Positions 16,823 through 24,036 of a stretch of DNA of 38,213 bases are shown in pieces. This DNA is from Candidatus Paceibacterota bacterium. GTDB taxonomy: Bacteria; Verrucomicrobiota; Verrucomicrobiia; Limisphaerales; UBA8199. Made by a program: the position numbers and the translations under genes. Position 1 is the first letter of the stretch. Each line of letters starts with the position of its first letter. Under the pieces are notes generated by a model, which was not told the origin of the DNA, searched no databases, and saw nothing but the letters and a program-made list of their open reading frames with translations. The DNA lies in the NCBI GenBank assembly GCA_035452965.1, contig DAOTCE010000042.1, forward strand, positions 1-38,213, given 5' to 3'.

Positions 16823-17200
16823 TTACCATCTATACTTATCTACCATCCTGCTTAGGTCTAAGGCCAGAGCCTCAAAGCGGGAAAGCTCACCAGAGAAGCC
16901 CGAATCCTCAAAGACACTTCCAACCAGCCTTTGAATGTCAAGCGTAGTGCGGCAATCACTGAGTCCAAAAATCACAAGGGCTGTCTCAGAATAATACGCG
17001 CTACTACCACTCAAATAAATTCCTTCTAGGTCATGCTCGTAAAGCAGAGCGGCCACTTGACGAAAAAGCTTAGGGTGCTCCCTTTGGATGCTCTGCCTCA
17101 AAATATCCTTTGCCAACACCCCGGCAAACTCAGGCAAGCTGAGTCCCGGCAGGACATGGCGCATATCGGAGAACAGGCTTTGAGCTGGTGAACTTGGCAT
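16823..17200 (-). CDS. Unknown protein of the element
   Basis: 125 residues (MPSSPAQSLFSDMRHVLPGL). No signal peptide, membrane segment or recognised motif; the middle EHDLEGIYLSGSSAYYSETALVIFGL could be a beta-alpha core. It faces the HTH gene at 17271 across a 70-bp divergent intergenic region that includes A+T-rich TATACTGAAAT. Possible cargo. Confidence 0.55.
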   Translation of the reverse strand: MPSSPAQSLFSDMRHVLPGLSLPEFAGVLAKDILRQSIQREHPKLFRQVAALLYEHDLEGIYLSGSSAYYSETALVIFGLSDCRTTLDIQRLVGSVFEDSGFSGELSRFEALALDLSRMVDKYRW

Positions 17201-17270
17201 AATAAGTTATCTAAAATGCATTGCAGAAATACATTGACTTATACTGAAATTCTTGTCATACTGGCGTTAC

Positions 17271-17510
17271 ATGAGCGACACAATACAGAATGAACTACCG
17301 ATAACACTCGACAAATTCATTTCCACTATCGGCATATCCGACTCGACTGCATGGCGGTGGCGTAGAGACAACATCTTGAGAACTGAGAACATTTACGGGC
17401 GTCTTTATGTCATGCCCAAAGACCTACGCGACTTCACCCGGCGCATGGAAGCCGGGGAGTTCGCCAAGGCGCATAAAGCACCCCGGCGCGAGAAAGCCCT
17501 TGTTGAATGA
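17271..17510 (+). CDS. Helix-turn-helix protein, probable regulator or excisionase
   Basis: 79 residues from the ATG at 17271. LDKFISTIGISDSTAWRWRR followed by NIYGRLYVMPKDLRDFTRRM is a MerR/Xis-like HTH with a beta-wing. Its stop is four bases from the convergent integrase stop. Proteins of this kind next to a tyrosine recombinase commonly act as recombination directionality factors. Confidence 0.65.
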   Translation: MSDTIQNELPITLDKFISTIGISDSTAWRWRRDNILRTENIYGRLYVMPKDLRDFTRRMEAGEFAKAHKAPRREKALVE

Positions 17511-17514
17511 ACCC

Positions 17515-18723
17515 TCATGCAATCTTCTGCAACACCACAGGCTCAAACACCACTTTCTCAGCTTGCTTGGCGTGGTAGTCGCGGCAGTAGTGAACATAAA
17601 CATCGTCCAGCAGTTTTGTAGTCGAATGCCCCATCCAATCGCGAACAACATCTTTCGCAACATCTGACATGGCGCACATGGACGCAAAGAAGTGTCGGCA
17701 ATCGTGAAAACCAAACTTTGGCAAACCTGCTTTGGCTCGCGCCAAGTTCAAAGACTCCCTGAATGTTTTCGCGTGAATATCTTTCTTCCCCCGTTGCGGT
17801 GACGGGAACAACCATTGAGAATCAGGCGCACGGCGAGATTGCATATCCTTCAAGTGCTTTTCCAAGTTCTCGTTGAAGTTCACCACGCGAGCCTTGTAGT
17901 TCTTAACTCGCCCGTCATATCCGATTGTGATATGCCGTTGCGTCCAGTCCACGTCCTGCCAGCGCAAGCGCAAGCTTTCGCTGATACGGCCGCCAGAGTA
18001 GCAGAGAAACAGAATCAAATCCTTAAATTGAAGGCTGTTTTTAGTGTCCAGTGACGCATCGCAAATCGCTTTCATGTTCTCCATTGGCACCAGACGCTTT
18101 TTCGGCCTTATGACTTTCAGCGGTTTGATGTTCTCATGTGGCAGGCGTTGAAGCAGTCCCGCTTCGATTGCCCGATTCAGAACGTTATTCAGCGGCGGCA
18201 TTGAGCCGTTGACCGTGCTTGGCTCGACTTCTTTCAGACGCTTTTCGCGGAAGGCCACAATCATCGGTTTTGTAATGTCGTTCAGACGCGTTTCGCCTAG
18301 ATGCTTAATCCACGCATTCAGGTGAACTGTTTCGGTCTTGACCGTCTCTGGCCCTTTGTTAAGCGTTATCGGGCTTGACAGGTATTCTTTCGCATAATCG
18401 CAGAATTTCGGCATCTGGCCCAAGACAGGTAACGCATTCTCGGCTCGCTGGACTTTAAGCTTGCCCATAGCTGCTACCGCCTCTGCTACCGTTGCCACTG
18501 GACGCTTGACCGCGTTTTCTTCTACTTCCAACGGAATACGGCGAACCTGTTTGGCCCCGGTGTTCGGGTCTTTGACTGTCATCTGAGCGTAGTAGCGTCC
18601 ATTGCGAACCCACAGCCCCCTAATTTTTTGTTTGCGTCCATCCCTGACAGGCTGGTAGCGTAAGTGGCGTGGTATTGAGCTTTGGCCATTGGCTGGATTG
18701 CTTGTGGTTTCATTGTCATTCAT
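17515..18723 (-). CDS. Tyrosine recombinase / integrase
   Basis: 402 residues. Catalyses site-specific integration and excision of the element. An N-terminal arm- and core-binding part (SAM-like, FCDYAKEYLSSPI... TVHLNAWIKHLGE) precedes the catalytic domain with Arg246 (CYSGGRISE), Lys274, His340-x-x-Arg343 (HDCRH), His366 (GHS) and the nucleophile Tyr376 (DDVYVHYC). It is complete and looks active. It reads away from the intact tRNA; its start codon is 79 bp from the tRNA, and the paired TAGCACA sites lie 11-29 bp upstream of the start, so integrase binding there could repress its own transcription. Confidence 0.92.
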   Translation of the reverse strand: MNDNETTSNPANGQSSIPRHLRYQPVRDGRKQKIRGLWVRNGRYYAQMTVKDPNTGAKQVRRIPLEVEENAVKRPVATVAEAVAAMGKLKVQRAENALPVLGQMPKFCDYAKEYLSSPITLNKGPETVKTETVHLNAWIKHLGETRLNDITKPMIVAFREKRLKEVEPSTVNGSMPPLNNVLNRAIEAGLLQRLPHENIKPLKVIRPKKRLVPMENMKAICDASLDTKNSLQFKDLILFLCYSGGRISESLRLRWQDVDWTQRHITIGYDGRVKNYKARVVNFNENLEKHLKDMQSRRAPDSQWLFPSPQRGKKDIHAKTFRESLNLARAKAGLPKFGFHDCRHFFASMCAMSDVAKDVVRDWMGHSTTKLLDDVYVHYCRDYHAKQAEKVVFEPVVLQKIA

Positions 18724-18733
18724 ACGGTGAAAC

Positions 18734-18752
18734 TAGCACAAAAACTAGCACA
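18734..18752. promoter_or_regulatory. Candidate integrase arm-type sites, right end
   Basis: TAGCACA at 18734-18740 and 18746-18752, 12-bp spacing, matching the left-end pair at 12666-12684. Between the integrase start and the tRNA. A small GAAATC-TTCG-GATTTC hairpin follows at 18770-18785. Confidence 0.5.
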
Positions 18753-18801
18753 ATGTCAACAAGCTTCTTAGAAATCTTCGGATTTCTTAGTAAAACCACA
18801 T

Positions 18802-18841
18802 TGCCCGCGTGGCGGAATTGGCAGACGCGCTAGATTCAGGT
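18802..18841 (+). repeat. attR: right 40-bp repeat inside tRNA-Leu
   Basis: Identical to 12502-12541. It covers the tRNA from its first base to the last base of the anticodon loop; the left flank differs (CAT here, ACG there), and on the right this copy continues into the 3' half of the tRNA. Confidence 0.9.
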
Positions 18842-18887
18842 TCTAGTAGGTAACACTGTACAGGTTCAAGTCCTGTCGCGGGCACCA
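18803..18887 (+). tRNA. tRNA-Leu(CAG)
   Basis: 85 nt with encoded CCA. Acceptor GCCCGCG/CGCGGGC, D stem GCG/CGC, anticodon stem CTAGA/TCTAG with loop TTCAGGT (anticodon CAG, 18837-18839), a long class-II variable arm, T stem ACAGG/CCTGT with loop TTCAAGT. The 5' half and its upstream region now come from the integrated element, so its promoter must lie in the element or be supplied by read-through. Confidence 0.95.
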
Positions 18888-18998
18888 CCTTTTCAAGGAT
18901 GTTGGAAGCTTGTTATTCCATGCCGCACCGTCACCCGACAGCCGGGTCCTTGTCGTGCCGACGGTTCTCTCTAGCCATCTGACTTCCCTCTCGGTCAC

Positions 18999-19030
18999 AA
19001 AAAAAGAGAGAAGACCAAAGTCTTCTCTCT
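18999..19030 (-). terminator. Intrinsic terminator of the polysaccharide locus
   Basis: Perfect 11-bp stem AGAGAGAAGAC/GTCTTCTCTCT (19005-19015 with 19020-19030), 4-nt loop. Read on the minus strand it is followed by seven T (18999-19005 region). It is the first strong terminator after the exosortase gene. The rest of 18888-19234 holds only a weak hairpin pair near 18929-18965 and a possible small frame. Confidence 0.85.
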
Positions 19031-19077
19031 TGCCGTGCCCGCGTGGATTCCGCCGTATTCGTTAACCCATAACCAAC

Positions 19078-19248
19078 TCAATCCCTGGCCGGAGGTTTCC
19101 TGACCAAACCGGCGATCAGCGAGGTTGTTGTTGCCGCCTTGGAGCTTCCAAGCCTTATGACATTAAACTCTGGCCCCGTGACACCTGCAGCATCGGTCAT
19201 ACTTTGCGCCGCGAGGTCCGGCATCCGAGATTGCTCACGGGGTGCCAT
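19078..19248 (-). CDS. Possible 56-residue protein coupled to the exosortase gene
   Basis: The ATG overlaps the end of the exosortase gene by 14 nt (MAPREQSRMPDLAAQ...) and the frame closes 47 nt before the terminator. It ends LIAGLVRKPPARD. No Shine-Dalgarno sequence and no recognised family; it lacks a PEP-CTERM anchor. It may be translated by coupling, or be an accidental frame. Confidence 0.25.
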   Translation of the reverse strand: MAPREQSRMPDLAAQSMTDAAGVTGPEFNVIRLGSSKAATTTSLIAGLVRKPPARD

Positions 19249-20977
19249 GCGGCGACTGATTTGCCACCAGGAGATTCTGGAGTTGTCGGAGCAGCCGTTC
19301 TCGAGCCCCTTGCTCGTCTTCACCAGTCCACACAGCCAGGGTGGTCACTCGCTGGCCCTGGTTGCCCCGCCCGTTCCAGACACTTCGCAGGCGATTAAAG
19401 CGCGTCACTCCTTCGCTGGCAAAGGACTGTTCGGCAGCCCGGTCCTCCCATCGGCTGTACAGGACGTACACCTTGCTGCGTGACAGTTCGAAACCGTAGA
19501 TCCGGAAGGGGAATCGCAGCCCGTTGATGTCGGCGAATTGCGGCGGCGACACCATAGAGGTGGCGTAGCCGGCGGCCGGCATGCAGATCAGTGGATTGTG
19601 GCTCTTGGCCAGATAACCGGCAGCCGTGCCGGGATTCCAGCGAAACCAGGAAAGCTGCCATCTGGCGCCGTCCTCGGAGGTCCATTGGGCCTGTTTCGCC
19701 TCATCATAACGCAGCATGGCGGCTGCTTCGTGAGACACCGGCACCACCCGATAGCCGGCTGCGAGAACCGGCCAGTTGATACTCCAGGAGGGTTGCGCTG
19801 GAAGGTTGGCTTCGACATGCCAATACCAGCCAGCCACAGAACATTCCACTAGCACCAACCAGAATGCGAACAATCCGAAAGAAAAACGGAAAGGTGAAAG
19901 CGCCGCGGCCAGGTTCGCAGGGGTAACTGGCATGCTGCTAACGTTGGAAACTGGCGGAGCCTGGCCCCCAGTTCCGGGCCTGAGCCGCCTGGCACAGATC
20001 CAGACGCCGATGAAGCAGGCGACCAGGATGCTGGCGCCACCCGGATCGTGCCAACCGGCGATGGCCTCGATGCCGCGTTGCGCGGCGACCCAACACAGCA
20101 GCAGCATCCGGGCAAGGTTGCACAGCAAGGCGAGAGCAAAACCGGCGATCACGCACATCAGCCGACGTGTAGCAGCCAGCTGATAGAGTTCACCCAGGAA
20201 CAAGGACACCATCAAGGTGGCCTGCAGGGACCTAATACCGCTGCACGCTTCATCAATGCCCACAGTGCCGGCAGCCAGCTCAATCAGGTTCCCATGTGGC
20301 ACAGCGGCAACGCGCAAGCCGCCGAGCAGTTCAATGGTCAGGCTGGTGTTAAACCGCGTCAAAGCCTGAATCAACGGATTCTCCAGCAAATAGGGCCAGG
20401 GCACGGCGACGAGGAAGAAGCAAATCGGGAAGACAAAGTCGCCAAACCCGATACCAGAATGTTGAGTCGCGGAATTGCCAGCGAGCCCTCGCCAACTGCC
20501 AAGCGCCGCACGCACGGTGAGAAGGGTCACGCCAATGACCATCCCCGCCAGCGCCCAACTGACCAGGCTCCAACCCGGAGTAGCAGCTTGAACCAGACGG
20601 ATGGGGGCGCAGAGGAGAGCGCAGAGCGCCAGAAGAAGACGGAAAGAAGATAAGGATGGACGTCGGCGTTTAGAGACTGGGGCGGCGGTGACACCGCCGG
20701 CATCCGCAGGCCGAGGCGCCTGCTTTACCCTTCGCCAGACGAGGTAGAGGCACAGAAACGGCACCGACCACCCGTAGGCGTATTGCGGGTTGTTGCTCCA
20801 GGCAATGCTCAACTGCCGCACCAATACCCACCACAGGTAGAGCAGTGGGACCAGAGCAAGAAATAGCGGACCAAGCGCCTGGCGGCGATTCGCAGCGCCC
20901 GCTGACGCCGGTTCGTGTCCTGACGGAGGAGTTCCCTCCACTGGTCTGCCGGCACACTTTGATTCCGTGAGAGCCAT
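19235..20977 (-). CDS. Exosortase with C-terminal EpsI-like domain
   Basis: 580 residues. Residues ~35-335 are a multi-pass membrane exosortase/archaeosortase domain with the conserved Cys245 (DEACSGIRS), Arg290 (CNLAR) and His310 (GWHDPGG), which form the proposed transpeptidase triad. After a further membrane segment (~355-375) an EpsI-type periplasmic domain follows (AGYRVVPVSHEA, SHNPLICMPAAGY, YVLYSRW). In known systems such enzymes cleave C-terminal PEP-CTERM-like sorting signals and are encoded with exopolysaccharide genes, as here. None of the secreted proteins in this window has a PEP-CTERM tail, so its substrates are elsewhere. Last clear gene of the minus-strand locus, 11 nt after the epimerase stop. 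Confidence 0.9.
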   Translation of the reverse strand: MALTESKCAGRPVEGTPPSGHEPASAGAANRRQALGPLFLALVPLLYLWWVLVRQLSIAWSNNPQYAYGWSVPFLCLYLVWRRVKQAPRPADAGGVTAAPVSKRRRPSLSSFRLLLALCALLCAPIRLVQAATPGWSLVSWALAGMVIGVTLLTVRAALGSWRGLAGNSATQHSGIGFGDFVFPICFFLVAVPWPYLLENPLIQALTRFNTSLTIELLGGLRVAAVPHGNLIELAAGTVGIDEACSGIRSLQATLMVSLFLGELYQLAATRRLMCVIAGFALALLCNLARMLLLCWVAAQRGIEAIAGWHDPGGASILVACFIGVWICARRLRPGTGGQAPPVSNVSSMPVTPANLAAALSPFRFSFGLFAFWLVLVECSVAGWYWHVEANLPAQPSWSINWPVLAAGYRVVPVSHEAAAMLRYDEAKQAQWTSEDGARWQLSWFRWNPGTAAGYLAKSHNPLICMPAAGYATSMVSPPQFADINGLRFPFRIYGFELSRSKVYVLYSRWEDRAAEQSFASEGVTRFNRLRSVWNGRGNQGQRVTTLAVWTGEDEQGARERLLRQLQNLLVANQSPHGTP

Positions 20978-20988
20978 CTATTCGGTGC

Positions 20989-21960
20989 TTACTGATTCCC
21001 GCCGGGCTTGAACTCGTGCCGCATCGTCTGCAAGAGTGCCTTCTCCAGCTCGCAAGGACGAACAAAGCCGAGCCGGTCCAGCCGCCGCGTCGAAACCGTT
21101 GTTTCCGCACAGAACTTCCGGATGCGGATGGCGCTAATGCCGGATTGGTGACCGCTCACGCGAGACAAGGCGTCGCATACCAACCCGCCGAAGAGACCTG
21201 CCCAATGGGGCAGCCGAAAGCAAGGAACCGCCGCACCGGGTAACAACTCGCGTCGCGCCAGGCGCACGAGTTCACCAGCCGTCAGGTCGGGCTTATCCGC
21301 GTAGTTGTAAAGGTGAACGCCGGCAGGGAAAGACAGGCAGACCGCCAGGAAACGGGTAAGGTTGCCGACGTAAGCCATGGATTTACGATTGTGGCCGCCC
21401 CCCACCATCACAAAACGCCGGCGCTGAATCTGACGTAGAAGCTTATAGACATTTCCACGGTTGCCCTCGCCGAAAACAACACAAGGGCGCACGAGGGTCA
21501 GACTGGAGCCGGGCGTGCTCCGAGCCCACTCGCCAAGCACCTGTTCCGCCTGGAGTTTGGTTTGGCCGTAGCGGTTGTAAGGTTCAGGCGGGTCCTCCTC
21601 GGTGGCCTCGGGAACGTTCAACGGATACACGGCTACACTGCTCGTGAAGAGGATGCGCCGGCACCCTGCCTGCCGCGCAGCCGCGACCAGGTTTCTGGTG
21701 CCCCCGAGATTCACGGCCTCAGCCAGAGCGGCAGACTGCGGGTCATCCCGGTGCTCCGCCGCAAGGTGAATAATCGCGTCGCGTCCCGCACCGGCGGTCG
21801 TCAAGGCTTCGATATCCCGGACATCACCGCGAAGATGGATCGCCGGGTGCGCGGAACTTGCGGCGACGTCAAACACCGTCACCTCGTGGCCGGCGGCCAG
21901 CAACTCGGTGACAAGCCGGGTGCCGATGAACCCGCTACCTCCGGTGACGAGAATATTCAT
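20989..21960 (-). CDS. NAD(P)-dependent sugar epimerase/dehydratase
   Basis: 323 residues, extended short-chain dehydrogenase fold. GGSGFIG (7-13) binds the nucleotide, the strand DAIIHLAAEH and TSSVAVYP are typical, and the catalytic pair is Tyr131-xxx-Lys135 (YNRYGQTK). Substrates are nucleotide sugars; the exact one cannot be told, and a GalE-, RfbB- or lipid-linked-sugar-type role are all possible. Its ATG overlaps the stop of the glycosyltransferase before it (ATGA, 4 nt), so the two are translationally coupled. Confidence 0.85.
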   Translation of the reverse strand: MNILVTGGSGFIGTRLVTELLAAGHEVTVFDVAASSAHPAIHLRGDVRDIEALTTAGAGRDAIIHLAAEHRDDPQSAALAEAVNLGGTRNLVAAARQAGCRRILFTSSVAVYPLNVPEATEEDPPEPYNRYGQTKLQAEQVLGEWARSTPGSSLTLVRPCVVFGEGNRGNVYKLLRQIQRRRFVMVGGGHNRKSMAYVGNLTRFLAVCLSFPAGVHLYNYADKPDLTAGELVRLARRELLPGAAVPCFRLPHWAGLFGGLVCDALSRVSGHQSGISAIRIRKFCAETTVSTRRLDRLGFVRPCELEKALLQTMRHEFKPGGNQ

Positions 21961-23321
21961 GCGGCGAGCTTAGGCGGCTGACCGGGGACCGGCCCGCGCG
22001 CGAGGCCAAGCCAGACGCCAGTTCCCCAGCACAGGTGGATGGCGGCGAGAACGACGGGCACCAACACAAAGGAAAGGAAGGGCGTTGAAGCGTCAAGTCG
22101 GGGAGCGGCTGAGTCAGGACTGCCGGGTGCCGCAACCGAGGCGCCTCTGGCCGCCTCAGGCCGGGAAGCCTGCGCCCCATGGCAAGGATGCTGCGCGTGG
22201 CGGGAACGACCGCGAGAGGCGGCCAGGAGCAAAGTGGCCACCAGGAGGAACACGCCGTAGAGCCCGACCAGTGCTCCGAAACAGCGCAGGGCAATTGGGT
22301 TGAACAAGGACCCTGCCACTGTCATCGCAAGGGCCAGCACAAACAACGGCGGCACGAAGTGCCTCAGCCTCAGCGAACCGGGGTGCGAGCGCAGGAAACG
22401 TCCTTTCCAGAATCCATAGCGCCCATATTGGCGGCAAAGCGCCGCCAAGGTGGGACGCACACGGTAAACTGAGCGCAGCCACGGCAGCAGGAGTATCCGC
22501 CCTCCCGCCAGGCGCAGCCGGTAGTTCAGCTCATAGTCCTCGTGGCAGAGCATCTCCTCTCGAAAAAGCCCGATCCGTTCAAAGACCTCCCGGCGCATGA
22601 CCCAGAATGGCACGGAATCCGTACACAACGGTTTCTCGGAGGGCCGGCTGGTGCGATAAGCAGCGTTGCCGACGCCGAAACTGGACCCGGCGGCCAGTGC
22701 GATGGCGCGCCCCACGAGTCCGCTCCCAACACAATCCCACGCGCCGCCGACAGCGAGCAAAGCGACGGAAGGCCTCGCACTTGGAAGCGACACCTCGCCC
22801 CGACCCTCTCCCCGGTCGAGGCGGAGAGAGAATGCGCACTGCGCTTTGCCTTCGGCCCGCTGCCCTGCGTCTTCCGCCATCCGCCCTCTATCCTCTATCC
22901 TCCGTTCTACGTCCTCTACGTTCCCCCTTGGGCAGGTTTCTGCTTTCTGTTTTCTGCTCTCTGCTTTCCAAGCCGCGTCCTCCGCCTCCAGCCAGGCAAC
23001 ACACTCGCGTAGATAATTTGGCGGCAGTATCCCGTGGCCGTCCACGCGGAGAATCACTTCCCCGCGGACCGCACGAATGCCCAGGTTCAAGGCAGCCGGC
23101 GCAATTCGACCGGGATTGTCCAGTATACTCAGCCGAGGATCTCGCGCGGCAAGGCGTTGGACGATGTCGCGCGTTCCATCTTCAGACATCCCGTCTACGA
23201 CAATCACTTCGACACGCTCGGCCGCATAGTCCTGGGCCAGCACCGCCCGCAGCGTCTCGGCAATGAAAGCCGCCTCGTTGCGGACGGGCAGGATGACAGA
23301 GACGAAGGGAAGGAGGCTCAC
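21957..23321 (-). CDS. Family 2 glycosyltransferase with repeat-derived insertion
   Basis: Membrane-linked inverting glycosyltransferase. The GTG at 23321 gives MSLLPFVSVILPVRNEAAFI; a TTG 42 nt upstream is possible but would add repeat-derived residues. GT-A fold: VEVIVVDGMSEDGT, a DXD-like RVDGH, and SVPFWVMRREVFERIGLFRE with HEDYELNYRLRLAGGR. Two or three C-terminal membrane segments (PLFVLALAMTVAGSL, GLYGVFLLVATLLL, FVLVPVVLAAIHL). Between YLRECVAWLEAEDA and LAVGGAWDCVG, where relatives have a short loop, lie about 70 low-complexity residues encoded by heptamer repeats and a REP-like palindrome (22790-22985). The reading frame is intact through it. It probably adds a sugar to the growing lipid-linked repeat unit. 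Confidence 0.85.
   Translation of the reverse strand: MSLLPFVSVILPVRNEAAFIAETLRAVLAQDYAAERVEVIVVDGMSEDGTRDIVQRLAARDPRLSILDNPGRIAPAALNLGIRAVRGEVILRVDGHGILPPNYLRECVAWLEAEDAAWKAESRKQKAETCPRGNVEDVERRIEDRGRMAEDAGQRAEGKAQCAFSLRLDRGEGRGEVSLPSARPSVALLAVGGAWDCVGSGLVGRAIALAAGSSFGVGNAAYRTSRPSEKPLCTDSVPFWVMRREVFERIGLFREEMLCHEDYELNYRLRLAGGRILLLPWLRSVYRVRPTLAALCRQYGRYGFWKGRFLRSHPGSLRLRHFVPPLFVLALAMTVAGSLFNPIALRCFGALVGLYGVFLLVATLLLAASRGRSRHAQHPCHGAQASRPEAARGASVAAPGSPDSAAPRLDASTPFLSFVLVPVVLAAIHLCWGTGVWLGLARGPVPGQPPKLAA
22866..22968. repeat. Degenerate heptamer arrays inside the GT2 gene
   Basis: Two 7-nt-phased blocks: GCGTCTT CCGCCAT then CCGCCCT / CCCTCTA-type units (22867-22925) and TTCTGCT, TTCTGTT, TTCTGCT, CTCTGCT (22938-22965). 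They encode part of the low-complexity insertion. Immediately before them (22790-22840) lies a CTCTCCCC/GGGGAGAG-type palindromic sequence resembling the REP elements that give PLPRGEG-like peptides in many genomes. Confidence 0.8.
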
Positions 23322-23389
23322 GGAAGGCGAAAGTTGAAGGCAGAAATGGGAACGGGGCGGCAAAGCGGCAGCCAGGGAGTCAAATTGGT

Positions 23390-23692
23390 TAAATGAGGTT
23401 CTTCACGGAATTCCGGGGAACGCCAAGGGCGTTCCAATCTACCAGCCCAGGATTGCGCGAACGCGCTACCCTAGGTGGGACCGAGGAGACGAACAACCCT
23501 GCAAGGGTTGGATCGCCCCCCGGATCGCCTGTTCGGGGCCAGGAGGATGCAACCCCTTCAGGGTTGATGTCTCTTACGCCAGAAACCCAGGGTAGCGCCT
23601 GTGGCGCAACCCTGGGCTGAAAGGTCGAACGCCGTTGGCGTTCTGCCTTGTCCCCCGCTATTCCCCGGAGTTCCGGGATGAACCCTAAATGA
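23390..23692. mobile_element. MITE-like element with terminal inverted repeats and 7-bp duplication
   Basis: TAAATGA occurs at 23390-23396 and again at 23686-23692. Between them, the ends 23397-23420 and 23661-23684 are imperfect inverted repeats (about 20 of 24 positions; both contain TTCCGG and CCCCGG/CCGGGG). Inside are several short perfect palindromes: GGAACGCC/GGCGTTCC, AACCCT/AGGGTT, CAACCC/GGGTTG, CCCAGGG/CCCTGGG enclosing GCGCC/GGCGC, and GAACGCC/GGCGTTC. No coding capacity. It sits upstream of the GT2 start. Confidence 0.65.
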
Positions 23693-23796
23693 GGGGGGAG
23701 AGAACTTGCGCCGGGTGGGGAAACCTTTGTGGATGTTAGTGCCAATGAACCCGGATTTCTATGGCCAAGGCGGCTCGCTTCGGAGCCACAAGTCCT

Positions 23797-23877
23797 GGAC
23801 TGCAGCGCGACGCCGCCCGCAACGGCAGGACGACGCATGAAAAGCGGTGTCGCCGCTGCGCTCTGCCACCGCAGTCC
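23797..23877. repeat. Dispersed hairpin-type repeat
   Basis: GGACTGC (23797-23803) pairs with GCAGTCC (23871-23877); the enclosed sequence continues to pair imperfectly (CAGCGCGACGCC with GGTGTCGCCGCTG). Similar TGGACTGCGG...GCAGAGCGCAGCGGCGACACCGCT-like sequences are, from memory, frequent between genes of Verrucomicrobiota. The remainder of 23693-24036 has no gene that I can support. Confidence 0.55.
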
Positions 23878-24036
23878 ATATCGCGAGGTGGCGCAAAAAT
23901 GAGGCAGAAATGGCGCAGTTTTGAGTCGAAGGAATCTCACACAAAGATCGCAAAGCGGCCGGGGTATCGCTTTGGCAAGTCCACAACTGATATGCAGACA
24001 ACTGGTTCAAGCCGGGCGTGGTTTGACGATTGGCGT

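Larger units (their letters stand above)
12502..18841. mobile_element. 6.3-kb integrative element in tRNA-Leu(CAG)
   Basis: The two 40-bp direct repeats are 6300 bp apart. The right copy is part of a complete tRNA-Leu gene; a tyrosine recombinase gene starts 79 bp inside that end. The interior is visibly richer in A+T than the flanking genes and carries small HTH proteins and unknown genes. The geometry implies that the element's own attachment site supplies the 5' half of the tRNA and that the 3' half is the host's. No replication, conjugation or phage structural gene is present, so it is probably a small mobilisable or satellite-like island carrying a secreted LamG-like protein and unknown cargo. 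Confidence 0.85.

Noticed and set aside
19034..19046. GTGCCCGCGTGG, a 12-base match to the start of tRNA-Leu, beyond the terminator
   Set aside because: The match stops after 12 bases, has no anticodon or other tRNA part and no second element next to it. Possibly a coincidence with a GC-rich motif.
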